A stretch of DNA of 64,000 nucleotides, taken from contig NC_088355.1 of NCBI RefSeq assembly GCF_036884655.1, positions 17,892,001-17,956,000 on the forward strand, read 5' to 3'. This DNA comes from Musa acuminata AAA Group (lineage: Eukaryota > Streptophyta > Magnoliopsida > Zingiberales > Musaceae). The notes beneath the pieces were generated by a model that was not told where the DNA came from, searched no databases, and saw nothing but the letters and a program-made list of their open reading frames with translations. This document shows positions 1-12,514 of this stretch, piece after piece. The position numbers were made by a program, and so were the translations under genes. Position 1 is the stretch's first letter. Every line of letters begins with the position of its first letter.

Positions 1-2923
1 ATTTTTGTGACTTATTGATCTTGATGGTTTTATGATGAAATTCATTTTACGATCCTAAACGTTGATGCATGTTTTCATTTGACATAAATGAAAAGGCATG
101 CTTACATGAAATCGATCACTTAAGATGAAACACTTAAAAAAGGAAAAAAAATATATTATCAATGAAATCATGAATCTATTTATGTTATAAATTTTGTGAG
201 CCATAAAAATGATTTTGATGATTTAAATTTGAAATGAGTTTTATCAAAATCATGATCATGATTTGTCAAATTGAATGAATTGAAAATGAATGATGATTTT
301 TCTCTTGAATGATTGTGACCTGTATTCCGTGTTTTCATGATATGATTTTTATGCAATTCTTTGTATTCATGAAAGGTTTATCTCATCACCCAATTATTTT
401 CTTCTTGATATTCCTTATGTGATGATATGAATACATAAAATATTCATTAATTTATTTTGATGTATACAAATGAAAAGTTATGATCATGCATGATAGGATA
501 TAATTTAACAAAATTGATACCATCATGATATGAAACATTTATGATTTGCAATGATGCACGCAATACTTGAGCTTTTTAATTATGATGTGATGTATTGCAT
601 ATGATGTGAATCATGATTTAAAATGCTATGAGTTGTTGCTAAAATGAAGTATTATAAATGTTGATTTAATGTCATGAATGCTCTAAATGATGAATGTTGG
701 TATCATGATCAAAATGAAGTGATAAATACTTAAAAATATTGATTTAATGTTCGATATCATGAACACTTGAAAATAGTGATAAATACTTTGAAAATAAATG
801 TTTGTATCATGTTAGATGGTTTGACATATTGTGCATGATAAGCTATAAAGATGATTGAAACAATGATTGAAATAATAGGAATGATGATTTGGAATAATAT
901 AATAATGAGTTTATATATGATGATAATGATGCATGCAATGATGAAATATTCATGATAAAATAATTGTTTTGACTTTCAAGACTTGAATTTTCATCAATGC
1001 TATTTACCTTTGTCATAATTTAGAAATTAACGTAAAGGGTCTTCCCTTCTTTTTGACAATGACAAAGGGGGAGCAAAACATGCTTGAAAGCTAATTTGCT
1101 AGCTCATATAATTCAAAAAAAAAAGGAGAAAGAAAATAATTACACTTCTTAAAAGAAAAGGAATTGCTATCACCAAGAAGTGCTATCTTACAAATCTCAA
1201 GATGCACAAATACAAACATGCAAAATTTGTAATTTTGCACATCATTAAAATTTATGATGCTTTGGTGATTATGCATGTTCTAAAATGTTATAAGATTCAC
1301 TAGCTTGCATGATGTAGAACTTGCTATATTAAACATCACCAAAGAATGATATCTTGCAGAAGCAAAAAGTTAACTTGCACATGTAGCAAAACTTATATTT
1401 CAAGAAGCAAGAGTTGAACATCTCAAAATTAATAGCTTGCGTGTCTTAAAATTCTAAACTTGCCATTGTACTACCATGATGATGAGCATGCCTTATCTTC
1501 ATGATTGTATTTGAAAAACTATGGCAAAAATATGTCATAATGATTGAACGTGTTAAAATTATTTTTTGAACTTTCTTGATTGAATGATCAAATCACTTGA
1601 TTGGCATAATGATTTTACACAATTACATGTTGGAAATTATGTGCTTGAATACAAAACTTCCATGATAACAAGCATGCTTTACCTTCATGATTGTAATTGA
1701 ATATCTATAGCAAAACCTTGTCCGAATGCAAGAAAGAGTTAAATTTCATTTTCGAATTCTCTTGATCCTAACATATCAAGTTTACTCTCTTCCGAACTTA
1801 ACAAGCATATATCATATCAAGTTTAGTTCATATCATTGATTTTTGACATATGTAATCAACTAGCAAAAACATCTCTCATACACATATCATGTGAAAAATA
1901 TTTTTTTGGAGAAATGGATTTGATGAATATGGATGAAAGTGTTTTTACTTGCAAGGATTTGTTTCATATACATATCTTGATCCTTGTAAAAATGAAGCAT
2001 GATTTAATCTCTCATCGATTCTAACTTCACTCGAAGTAAACTCACAAATAGCATGTATCACAAATAGTCTTCCTCCTTCATGCAAAAAGATAATAACAGA
2101 TAAATAAGGAAGAAGTTTTCAAAGCTATCTCCATGTCATGTTTTCCTTGAGATGCTTGTATAATTGATATCCTATCACTCACTGTTGGAAAATGACATGA
2201 ACCTAGTTTTGACATGAATAATTACAAGCACTTATGCTTAAAATTTGCTTATATCGTTCTCTGTTTTATTGATGACAAAGGGGGAGAAATATATGAATTG
2301 ATGCTATGAACACTGATGCTATGCTTGCATCATTAAGAAATATATGAATTGATATGATTGCCATATTTGCAATGCTTGCATCATCAAGAGATATATGAAT
2401 TGATGCTATGATTGCCAAACTTGCATTATGCCATATTTGCATAATGCGTTAAGATATCAAGAACTTGTATCGTAATTTTACGCGTTGATATCTTACCATG
2501 TGATGAAATGCTACAATTGATAAACACTTGAAATGTTTGCGTTATGATATCAAAAGCTTACATCGTAATTTTACATGTTGATATTTGATAATAGCAAACT
2601 TGCATGATGATAAAACTTGATATTATGTTTTTCATGCAATGAGTTGAACCAATATCACAAACACTTGATTGTGGTACTTCTCCTTTTTGTTGATGACAAA
2701 GGGGGAGAAGTATGTTGATGACATGACATGTTATGCATAAGTTTATGCATAAGTTCATGATGACGTGTTGCAAGTATTCATGATGAATATTGCAATGACT
2801 TGAATTCAGTTTGAATTCAAGATTCTATCAATATGATATATTGATAGGGGGAGTTTGTTTAAACTCCGGGAGTTAAGTTTAACTCCGTCATCAAGTAGTT
2901 GTCATCATAAAAAAGGGAGAGAT
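1..2923 (+). other. S1 non-coding tail with multiple polypurine tracts
   Basis: No credible coding sequence is seen; the short open frames are AT-rich chance frames. The motif GATGACAAAGGGGGAG or a close variant recurs at 1064-1073, 2277-2286 and 2698-2706, and the primary tract (A-run then GGGAGAGAT) abuts the LTR at 2909-2923. Several polypurine tracts upstream of the 3' LTR are a published hallmark of Sireviruses, which supports the assignment. Between them are degenerate repeats of gene-free AT-rich DNA resembling 39000-41900 in reverse complement. Confidence 0.7.
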
Positions 2924-3775
2924 TGTTGAATCTTGTATTTTGATGATGAAACTACTTGATATATGTTTATGATTTAATCTGCATTTTGACTGACGCAGGA
3001 TGCTTCGATCAGGATGAGACAATTAAAGCAGGAAAATCATGTTGTGCCGGAGGAACATGTCAGAAGATTGGACGTCGGGCCGGTGGATCGGTCGACGTAT
3101 CGACAGAAGGCTTCAGGCCGTGGACTCGAGCATCGGGCCAAAAAGAGCTGGTATTGTGCCAAGGATATTGGAGTTGCGGAGTCAACTGGTCGATTGGGCA
3201 ATAGGCTGCAGGAGAGGACGGTGCGCCGAAGAATCGGATGAAGCGTCGAGGGACCAATGACATGCCGGACAACTTGGTTAATTGCTTAGGATTAATTGTC
3301 TCGATCGAAGTTTTGTTTTAAGTGTGCAGGATTAACTATGATGAAAGTAAGACATGCAGCAAGAGTTGCGCCGGAGTCAAGACAATGATCACGTTGGGAG
3401 TTCGAGAGTTTGACGGAAGTTCGGACAGTCATCGGAAGTTCTGCGGGAACAAATCCGAGAAGTCCATAAGCTTGCCAAAGAAGCTCGTCGGAACTCGCCA
3501 AGTGAATCATCGCAAGTCCAAGAGTTTGTCGGAAGTCCGCAGGAGCATCACCGAGGGTTCATCGGATGATCGACGGAAGTTCGCCGGAAGCTCACCGGAA
3601 GAAGTGATTGATGCACCAGAGCAAGTTGCAGTAAATGTCTTAGGAAAAATCGTAGTTAGCACATTGATTAAGTTGAAAATGGGAGGTGTCCCATTAACTT
3701 AATCTTGGGGCAATTGGGCCCCTGAAAAGCCCAAATTGGGCCGAATGGATCAACCCATTCGGACCCTGATTTCTG

Positions 3776-4135
3776 CTAGGCGGTTGAACCGCACAAGGCA
3801 GGAGGTTGCACCGCCTGGGCTCAGTCTCCGAGCAAGACCGGGAGGTGCAACCGCTCTAGCCAGGCGGTGTCACCGCTTGGGGCTCAGTCTCCGAGCGAGA
3901 CTGGGCGGTGCAACCTCCCATGACAGGAGGTGGCACCGCTTGAGCTCGGTCTTCGAGCTCTGCTAGGCGGTGCAACCGCCTCAGTCAGGAGGTGCAACCG
4001 CCTGAGCTCGGTCTTCGAGCTCTGTCAGGAGGTGCAACCGCCCCTGACAGGAGGTAGCACCGCCCAGAGGCTCAGTCTTCGAGCTCTGCCAGGCGGTGCA
4101 ACCGCTCCAGTCAGGAGGTGCAACCGCCTGATCCT
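3776..4135 (+). repeat. GC-rich U3 minisatellite of the Sirevirus LTR
   Basis: Degenerate tandem units of roughly 45-55 bp lie just upstream of the TATA box. Each unit carries a GCGGT-GCACCGCC-type inverted repeat and a GAGCTCG-gtctt-CGAGCTC hairpin (for example 942-960 of the 3 kb block, i.e. 3942-3960). The position suggests a promoter or enhancer array; that role is inference. Proline/alanine-rich open frames here are artefacts of the repeat. Confidence 0.75.
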
Positions 4136-4188
4136 GGAATTCTGGGAATTGACAGTTTTGAGCTCCAAATTTGAACTGGGTTGGGGCC

Positions 4189-4196
4189 TATAAATA
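4189..4196 (+). promoter_or_regulatory. TATA box of S1 LTR
   Basis: TATAAATA within GGGGCCTATAAATACCCC, about 1.27 kb into the LTR and 0.68 kb before its end. The same octamer occurs at the matching place in the other complete copies of this LTR family, so it likely marks the U3/R border region. Confidence 0.7.
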
Positions 4197-4874
4197 CCCC
4201 ACCCATTCAGCACTGAAAGGGTATGAACTTACACCGAAATCTTGATCTTTTTCTGTGATTCTTAGAGCTCAGAATTGTTGTAAAGGCCAAAAGTTCTTCT
4301 CCCTCTTTTCTTCCAAGTTTTGAGTTGTAAAGAGAGGAGAGAAAATTCTGTAAGGGTTGTCTCCTAAGCCCGTCAAAAGGAGTGAAACTATAAAAGAGTG
4401 GTTGGCCTTCGCCTATTGAAGGAAGGCCTCTAGTTGACGTCGGTGACCTCGTCGGTGGAGGAAGCCAAAAGTGGAGTAGGTCAAGATTGACCGAACCACT
4501 CTAAATCTCAGTTTGCATTTACTTTGAGCATCTTATCTTTACTGCAAACCTCCTCAATAGCTTACTGCCTTCTGTATTTTTACGAACGTGTTTCAAAGTT
4601 CAGTGCTTTCCGAATCGAGGTTTAAGACGCAAATCAGTTTTATCGTACGAACGTCGTATTTTAGTTTGCGCTTACGTTCTGATTTCCATCATAATTGCAA
4701 ACTGCGTTCATATCTTTGCTGCATCTCTCCTAGTCAAAAGGTGAAGTGATTTACGAATCGACTTTCTTACCAAAATCACTTCTATCGAACGAACGCAGTT
4801 TTCGATTTTAATCGCAGAAGGTTTTCCGCTGCACTAATTCCCCCCCCCCCCTCTTAGTGCTCTTGATCCTAACA

Positions 4875-6931
4875 GTATCGACCTTGCCTTTAGAGAATTT
4901 ATTTTCAATAAGAAATGAACGAAGTCTCTCATACCAAGCCCTTGGGACTTGTTTTAAACCATAGAGAGCTTTAGTCAATTTAAACACATGATTTGAGAGA
5001 CTATCATTCTCAAATCCGGGAGGTTGTTCAACATAAACTTCTTCAGAAATAAAACCGTTAAGAAAAATACTTTTAACATCCATTTGAAATAGTTTAAAAT
5101 TATTACTACTAGCATAGGCAAGGAATATTCTTATAGCTTCTAATCGAGCCACAGGAGTGAAAGTATCTTTATAATCGATACCTTCTTCTTGGTTGAAATC
5201 TTTGGTCACTAATCTAGCCTGATTTCGAACCACGATACCAAATTCATCTTGCTTGTTTTTAAAGACCTATTTAGTATAATAACTAAATGGTTATTTGGTC
5301 TAGGAATAAGCTTCCACACCTCATTTCTCTCAAATTGATTTAACTCTTCTTGCATTGCAATGACCCATGAATCATCTTTCATGGCTTTATCGATACATTT
5401 AGGTTCAATTTGGGAAAGGAAAATGACGTTTTTATAAAAATTTTTAAGAGACGAACGAGTTTGAACCCTTTTCAATGTTTCTCCTATAATTAGCTCCTTA
5501 GGATGAGCATCTACATACTTCTATTCCTTTGATAAAAAAGGTTCGAAAGAAGATGCATCCAAATTACTATTTGGAGAAGGGGTTTCATTTAAATTCAAAG
5601 CGTCAAAATCAACATCATCATCAAGTTTATTCTTAACATCAAAAAATTTATTAAAAAAAACATGAATAGATTCTTCTATAATCAAAGTTCTTTTGTTAAA
5701 GATACAAAATGCTTTAGAAACAAAGGAATAGCCAAGAAAAATTCTTTCATCGAATTTTGCATCAAATTTACCTAAGACATCTTTTTCATTCAAAATAAAA
5801 CATTTACATCCGAAAGCTTTAAGAGTATGAAACGTTGGGTTTTTTGTTGTTCCACAATTCATAAAGAGTCTTGGAAAGTAGCGATCTTACTATAACCCTA
5901 TTCATAACATAACATGTCGTATTTACGGCTTCGACCAAAATATATTTGGGTAGGCTATGTTCATTCAATATGGTTCTTGCCATTTCTTATAAATTTCTAT
6001 TCTTTCTTTCTCCTACTCCATTTTGTTGAGGATTTCTTGGAGTAGAAAAGTTATGGTTGTATCCATTAGATTCACAAAATTCTTTGAAATCATGATTTTA
6101 AAATTTACCATCGTGATCACTTCGAATTGACGAAATCATAAAACCCTTTTCATTTTGAACAAGTTTACAAAAATTGGAGAAATACCTAAAGCATTCACTT
6201 TTGTTTGTCAAAAAATAAGTCCATGAGTATCTACTATAATCATCCATGATGACAAATGCGTATTTGCTACCTCCTAAGCTTGATAGGCTTGATGTAAAAA
6301 TTGGTCTGAACAAGTCCATATAGATCAATTGCAAAGGTCTAGATGTGCTTATTTGGTTCTTATGTTTGAAGCTACATTTTATTTGTTTTCCTAGTTGACG
6401 TACATTACATACATTATCTTTGACGAACTTGATATGAGGAATTCCTCTTACAAGTCCTTTAGATGAAATTTGAGAGATTAGTTTTATGCTAGCATGACCT
6501 AATCTCCTATGCCAAAGCTAAGCATCATTATTTAAAATCGAAAAACACATTTCATTACAAAGATCATTAATATCGATAGTATATACATTATTTTATTTTA
6601 GAGCAATCATAGATGTGTTTTTATGTGGTTTTTCAATAATATAAGCATTAGATTCAAATCTAACAATATATCTTTTATCACACAATTGACTAATGCTCAG
6701 AAGATTATGCTTTAAGCCATCAATTAATAACACATCTTCAATAAAAAAGTTGGATGTGTTACTTATAGTTCATTTGCCAATGATTTTACCCTTGTTGTTA
6801 TTTCTGAAGGTGACATATCCTTCATCTAAGCTAGTGAGCTTAGAGAATTGAGATGGATCTCTGGTCATATGCCTTGAGCATCTACTATCAAGGTACCATC
6901 TCTTGCTCCTAGCTTGTGATGGTATACGTTT
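4875..6931 (-). pseudogene. S2 pol pseudogene (protease, integrase, partial reverse transcriptase)
   Basis: Minus-strand copia pol broken into several frames. Visible pieces: the protease motif at about 6880-6900, where D-S-G has become D-S-R; integrase core pieces near 6098-6334 (MDLFRP, DDYSRYSWTYF, RSDHDGKF); a post-integrase stretch at 5521-5862; and reverse transcriptase at 4880-5475 ([35 protein letters not shown]). It stops at the codons after GKVDT, where S1 is inserted. Protein similarity to S3 pol is clear throughout. Inactive. Confidence 0.85.
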
Positions 6932-8506
6932 CTATAAAAGAGGATGATTTTTAGGTACCCATTTAACCTTGGGTGCCTCAAAAATCGATCGGTTTAACTT
7001 GTCATTTTGTATGGAATTCTTTACGGTTCATTTAGGAACCTAAATCAATTTGTATGGACTACACTTCTTAAATGAATAATGATAAGCTACATGTCCAAGT
7101 TTGCAACAAAAGTTGTATTTGTTTTGGGGTGAAATATGCAAGATAGGGCTTTTAATAAAGGTAGTTGGATTTTGGTAAGAGCTACTCACAAATTCGATTT
7201 TACTTCTTTTATGAACATAACCCTTATTGGCAAGAATCATGTTCAAGGACTTGCTACCAATTTCAAATTTTTCTAAGGTTTCTTTGAGTAGCAAGTTTTC
7301 CTTTTTAAGTGTTTCTACTTTATGGCATTTCATACATGGAGCTAAACTATGATTATGCTCAACTTGTAATTACTAACAAGAGAATCATACTCCTTTTTTA
7401 AATAATTTATATTTTTTACTAATTGATTTGCATTCATCAAATAAATCATGAAAATCATTTAATAGTTCATCAAATGATAAATTTGCATCAATTGAACTCT
7501 TTACCTTATCTCCAATGGCCATTAGTGCATAGTGAGCAACTTGCTCGGTGTTGGTTGGCTCCTCTTCTTCGGAAGCACTTTAGTCGTCCCATGTAGCTTT
7601 GAGAGCATTTTTCTTTAGTTGCCTTCTCTTTGCTTAGGGACATTCACTCTTAAAGTATCCCGGTTTCTTGCAATCATAACATATCATTTGTTCTTTCTTA
7701 GGTTCAAATTTATTTTTAGTATCATTTTTAAATTTATTTTTTTTTATGAATCTTTTGAACTTCTTTGTTAAGAGTGCCAAGTCATCATCAAAGTCCTCAT
7801 CACTTGAGTTTGCTTTTAAGTGGTCTTCTTGTGTTTTCAGTGCTATGTCTTTCTTGTTCTTTAGAAGGGTGTCCTCAAGCTCTTCATGAGCTTTATATGT
7901 CATTTCATAGGTCATTAGTGACCCAATTAGTTCTTCAAGAGGAAAATTATTTAGATCTTTGGCCTCTTAAATGACTATTACTTTAGGATCCCAACTCTTT
8001 GGAAGAGATCTTAAAACTTTATTAACGAGTTCAAAATCCGAGAAACTTTACCAAGTCCTTTTAGACCATTGATAACATCTGTAAATCGGGTGTATATGTC
8101 TCCAATGGTCTCACTCGATTTTATATAAAATAACTCGTAAGTGTGCACTAAAAGATTAATTTTTGACTCCTTCACTCTACTAGTGCCTTCATGAGTCACT
8201 TCGAGTGTGTGCCAAATATCAAAAGTTGTTTCACAAATCGATACTCGATTAAACTCATTTTTATCTAATGCATAAAATAAGACATTCATAGCCTTGGCAT
8301 TTAAAGTGAAAGTCTTCTTCTCCAACTCATTTCAATCGTTCATTGGAAGAGAACTTTTGAAAACCATTTTCGATAACGTTCCAAAGCTCAAAATCAATTG
8401 AAATTAGGAAGATCCTTATTCTAGTCTTCCGATATGTGTAATCCATACCATTGAACATAGGCAGACATGTAATTGAATGACCCTCTTGGTTGCCGGTAAG
8501 TGCCAT
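6932..8506 (-). pseudogene. S2 gag pseudogene
   Basis: The start ATG is at 8504-8506, 37 bp from the PBS. Frames at 8011-8325, 7634-7915 and 7040-7333 align in order with S3 gag: the gag core (ALDKNEF, FDIWHTLEVTHEGTS), the zinc knuckle CYDCKKPGYFKSEC and the second Cys cluster CNFCCKLGHVAYHYS, whose last cysteine is lost. The frame before protease ends in TAG at 6932-6934, the same position as the TAG in S3. Frameshifts make it non-functional. Confidence 0.85.
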
Positions 8507-8542
8507 CTCTCTTGGGTTTTAAAACCAATTGAGAGTGAACCT

Positions 8543-8554
8543 TGCTCTGATACC
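8543..8554 (-). other. Primer binding site of S2
   Basis: TGGTATCAGAGC on the minus strand, two bases inside the 5' LTR end. It is the standard complement of plant initiator Met-tRNA. Confidence 0.85.
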
Positions 8555-8556
8555 AA

Positions 8557-9219
8557 TTGTTAGGATCAAGAGCGGTACTAAGAGGGGGGGGTGGGGGGTG
8601 AATTAGTACAACGGAAAACTTTCACGATTTCAAAAGACTTGTTTCGATTAAAACTGATTCCGACGAAAATGGTTTCGATTCAATTCGTTTCGGAGAGAAT
8701 TTGAACTTGAAAGCTTTCGTAAAATTAAAGCTGATCTTAGAAGGTGTTTACTTGAAAGCGTATGTAGGTGTAGTAAAAGCACAGTAAGGAGGAGAGGCAA
8801 TTTGCTATAAAAGTAAATTGCTCAAAGTAAATGCAAACCGAGTTTTAGAGTGGTTCGGTCAATGTGACCTACATCCACTTTCAGATTCCTCCTCCGACGA
8901 GGTCACCGTCGGCCATGCTTTCAGGGGCTAATTGGGCTATTCAATCCGCCCCTATTAAGGGCCCAATTGGCCCCTAATTAAATTAGTGAGATTACCTCCC
9001 AATCCTAACTTAATTTACGCTCTAACTATGATAATTAAGACATGATCACAGCTTTTCTTGTTCCGGTGCGTCAATTGCTCTTCCGACGAGCTATCGTCGT
9101 ACTTCCGACGAACATCCGACGAACTCTCGGCAATGCTCCGGTGGACTCCTGGTAAGTTCCTGAACTTTACGACGATCTTCTTGGTAAGTTCCGATGAGCT
9201 TCTTTAGCAAGCTCCTAGA
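8557..9219 (-). repeat. S2 5' LTR, first part
   Basis: Begins TGTTAGGATC on the plus strand next to the PBS and carries an interrupted G run at 8584-8599. It continues with the same order as the other Sirevirus LTRs up to the S2 counterpart of the leader sequences, then breaks at 9219, where T1 begins. Its missing rest reappears at 28791-28909. Confidence 0.8.
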
Positions 9220-9333
9220 TGTAACTGCTGGTTATCGGTGCCCAACAAGCCAATCACGTGAGTGATGACACGTGTGACTTGATACAGAATCTTTTTACTT
9301 ATTATATTTTGGCATATATCACTTTATAACTAT

Positions 9334-9336
<3 letters not shown>

Positions 9337-9388
<52 letters not shown>
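9337..9388 (+). repeat. (AT)n microsatellite in C1 5' LTR
   Basis: About 26 AT dinucleotides. The matching site in the C2 LTRs holds only GCATAAATGCATATATATTG, so the run expanded in C1. Confidence 0.9.
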
Positions 9389-9391
<3 letters not shown>

Positions 9392-10389
9392 GATGTCCTT
9401 GGATTTGTGCAATGGAAATCGGATCGTGATGAGATCACGATAATGAGATCGATTCATCTTTAAACACAGATCCTAAATAATCCCGGTCATAGGTTACTCG
9501 AGAGGGACATCGTGATAATCAGATAGACTGGTGTGCTGTATACCCGTCCATATGATGGATGTAGCTGGTCTCATAGCTGCTTATGTAGGGACACTAGGGA
9601 TACAGTACAGGTGCTCATTGGAGAATGAGTTCACTGATTGATCCGCTTACGGAATGTTGGATGGTTGATGATGCCTTATTGTCAAACAACGATTCCATAG
9701 TCCTAGTGGTGTATCTGGTCCTTAGACTTGAGACACCAAGGATGTCCTGTATGAGTGCTCCACTCTTTGATACCAGACTTATGGTTTGACTGTCCCAGAT
9801 CTAGTACAGCTGGTCATTGGGAGTGGTAGTTGACCTTATGAGGGCTATTGAGTGTCGATAGAGGATCATCCACTCTCGGCATCATGAGAGGAATATCCCA
9901 TGTGTTCTTGCTTAGATAGATCCCTGACCAAGGTCATTCGGGTTGAGAGAGAAAGAGTTCTCTGAGAGAATCTATTAGAGCGAGACTCGAGTAGAAACCG
10001 TATGGGTCTGACAGCACCATGCTCGATATACGGTCTCAGGGATATTAGATGGATGACGGACTATATGTATACGGTAATTGAGGACAGATAGGTCCAATGG
10101 ATTGGATTACCCTATATCGTCTGGGGACTACGACATAGTGGCCTAGTACGTCCGTAGTCGATTAGTCAAGTGAATTATTACAGAGATAATAATTCACTGA
10201 GTTAGAAGGAGTTCTGACAGGTATGACTCATGACCAGCTCGATATTGGGCCTAGAGGGTCACACACATATGGTAGGCATTGCGATGAGTAGAGGTTCGGA
10301 TATGAGATATCCGACGGAGCCCTTGTCTTATTGGATGCAGATCCAATACCCACTAGGGGAGGACCCATTAGGGTTTGACAGGGGACTTC

Positions 10390-10397
10390 TATAAATA
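10390..10397 (+). promoter_or_regulatory. TATA box of C1 5' LTR
   Basis: TATAAATA followed by GGAGGGATTCA, about 360 bp before the LTR end; conserved at 17862-17869, 25082-25089 and 27805-27812 in the other three LTRs of this family. Confidence 0.7.
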
Positions 10398-10751
10398 GGA
10401 GGGATTCAGAGCCTCATAGGCTAGAGCCTTTACTTACCTCTCCTATTCTCCTTCCCCTTTCCACCTCAGAGTAGGCCTAGATTTTTGAGGAGCGTCGTCG
10501 CAGCCCTACTGTGTGGATCACCGCTAGAGAGGAGGACGCTTGACCTCCTTCACCCTCTCCTAAGGATCTGCAAGGAAATAGGGATATACGATCTCCCTAG
10601 GTAACACAATCTACTCTATACGTAGTTTTAAGTTTCATGGATTTTGCGCACCGATCTTCGTACGACGATGAACATCTCTTTGGGAATCGGGGATTTTATT
10701 TTCTTGTTCTTCCGCTGCGTATGTGATGTCGCCCCAAAGATTTCCCAACAG

Positions 10752-10764
10752 TGGTATCAGAGCC
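10752..10764 (+). other. PBS of C1
   Basis: TGGTATCAGAGCC, one base after the LTR end; complementary to initiator Met-tRNA. Confidence 0.9.
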
Positions 10765-12514
10765 AGGTTGTTCGTGCGATAGATTGGTTTTGAACTACGT
10801 GTGTTGTGTTTTGAAGAAACTTTTGATGTCAAAATCATTGACGCAATAGCGAGAAAGGGCAGCAACAGTTGCTGCCCTCGATCTGCGTGCGTGCAGCGCA
10901 ACCGCAACCAGACAGCATAGGGGCTGCGTCTGCAGCAGCCGGCCGGCGACCTGCTTGCAGTAGGCTTGCGTCCGGCGGGGCTAGCAGCCCACGGGCAAAG
11001 GCGTCTGCCGCCGCTGCTCCCGCGGACGAAACCCCCCCGCAGGGGCGACCGCCCGGCGGGACAGCACCGCTTGCGAGCATTGCCCCGTCGGCAGAACCGC
11101 CCGCGGGGGCGCTCACCTGCAACGGCAGCGTCGCCAGCGGGCGTGCCGCCTGCAGACGAGGGTAGTGCCCTCGCCCTACCGCACATGCTGTCGCCAGCAG
11201 GGTGGCGGTGGCGACGACGACGATAGTAGGGGAGTAGGGCATTAGGGTTTTCTGGGCAAAAGATAGTTTTGCCCCTCGGAATATGAGAAATTCCAATTTC
11301 TGTCTTTTGTCCAAATTATGAAAATACCCCTATGAATTCAAAAATTTCCTATATGTCCCTGATTTCATAAAATACTAATTAATTAAAAGGTTTAGTTGAT
11401 TATTATTATTTTTTATTATCTAGTAGTCCTACATGATGATGATTATTTATACATGTGATGTATGATGTGTGGACGGATGATCATGGACCGTGTGATGTTT
11501 GTACTTGTGATTATTATTATTGAGGTCTGCGAGCCTCTATTATATTTCTCGTTTATTGTCATGCCTGCGTGCCTATGATTAAGTTGTAATCACATGAGGA
11601 GGCGTAGTGGAAGCATGGATGCGATAGCGGGACCCATGAGACGGACGATCGCGATGCATGAAGATGCATCGAGATGTCGACGGAACCGACGAGAACGAGA
11701 TGGATGATCACAAGGCATGGAGATGCACCGTTGCATACATAGATCTTGATGTGAGTGATTAGGCCTACTGGCTCGGGCCTAATCACATTAGGTTATAGTC
11801 CATGATCATCTGGTGTGATTGCTTATACACATACTATGTATATATATTTGCATGCGATGTAGATATATATATTAAATATGTATATGTGTGACATGTCATA
11901 TTAGGAGACCAAATCATAGAAACATCTCTCTCGATAATATTAAGTCGGTAAACGTGAGGCAATTAGATTGACCCATGTGGCCTTCCATCGTTATAAGTAG
12001 GAACCGATTCCCGGTGTAGGTTGAGTTAGTCATGTCCCTCGAGACTCACCTATATCGCGATTCGCTATCTTGCTTACAACATAGAGATGTTATCGGTGAC
12101 TTGAGGACATGGTATGCTTGGTCGAGTCCCTCGAGGGTATATCATCAAATCAGACTTATCTTGTAACGAAGGTGTTGACTTAACCGAGCATCATGGTTGG
12201 TCGAGTCCCTCGAGACCATGGTGATTCGGAGGCCGAACAGGACGGGAATCACAGGGAGTTGTGATCGGCAAGAGTTACCTACCTTTTAGGCTTAGTGTGA
12301 TTGGTCGAGTCCCTCGAGGTTACATTAAGACGCTGATTGGATCCTGATCCCCACTAGAAGTCTGCCGGAGACTTTCGTTTCACGTGCTGAGGGTGTCGCG
12401 TGACTCGTTAGTAAAATAGTGGGAGCATATTAAGATAGAAGTCCATATCTTAATAGTTTATTTCTTGTAAAATCCGTATGTTATTCATTTCTGCTGCATC
12501 TTTATTTTTAGAAA
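10765..12514 (+). other. C1 untranslated leader
   Basis: 1.75 kb between PBS and gag start with no conserved open frame. It contains a GC-rich block at about 10869-11225 in otherwise AT-rich sequence and the hairpin series at 12017-12329. Leaders this long are unusual for copia elements, in which gag usually follows the PBS closely; S3 has only about 36 bp. Confidence 0.75.
12017..12329 (+). promoter_or_regulatory. Hairpin series in C1 leader (four units, first decayed)
   Basis: Units near 12017-12052, 12109-12145, 12192-12220 and 12291-12329 share the core TTGGTCGAGTCCCTCGAG, itself a TCGAG-tcc-CTCGA palindrome (mutated in unit 1). Each core sits between its own pair of complementary arms: ATGGTAT/ATATCAT, CATGG/CCATG and CTTAGTGT/ACATTAAG. 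Two arm changes relative to C2 keep pairing as G-T wobbles. A role in RNA packaging, dimerisation or translation is inference. Confidence 0.6.

Larger units (their letters stand above)
1..4874 (+). mobile_element. S1: Sirevirus-like copia element, 3' part (non-coding tail plus 3' LTR)
   Basis: The right part of a plus-strand element whose 5' part lies off the window. It has 2.9 kb of AT-rich non-coding DNA, a polypurine tract ending at 2923 and a complete 3' LTR (2924-4874). The tail matches, in opposite orientation, the non-coding interior of S4 (38865-42019), so S1 probably belongs to the same gag-only subfamily; its gag would be off-window. It ends abruptly in the reverse transcriptase gene of S2, so it is an insertion there. 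The TSD cannot be confirmed because the left end is missing; 4875-4879 (GTATC) would be one copy. Confidence 0.85.
2924..4874 (+). repeat. S1 3' LTR (1951 bp)
   Basis: It starts TGTTGAATCTTG next to the polypurine tract and ends GATCCTAACA. It carries the long form of U3 (extra module of about 390 bp at its start, as in S4), a GC-rich minisatellite at 3776-4135, a TATA box at 4189-4196 and a 12-base C run at 4840-4851 near the end. It lacks the expanded 18-bp minisatellite seen in the LTRs of S3 and S4. Confidence 0.9.
9226..10750 (+). repeat. C1 5' LTR
   Basis: Starts TGCTGGTTATCGGTGCCC (diverged from TGCTAGTCATAGGTGCCC of C2) and ends GATTTCCCAACA before the PBS. It contains an (AT)n run at 9337-9388 and a TATA box at 10390-10397. 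Partial open frames are not conserved and are not genes. Confidence 0.9.

Noticed and set aside
2956..3702. Frames in U3 of S1 and, reversed, in S4 and S3 LTRs (for example 38096-38798)
   Set aside because: Several overlapping frames on both strands, variable between copies, no recognisable domain; taken as chance frames in GC-rich U3.
10752..10764. tRNA gene fragments at the TGGTATCAGAGC sites
   Set aside because: They are LTR-adjacent primer binding sites only 12-13 bases long; no cloverleaf surrounds them.
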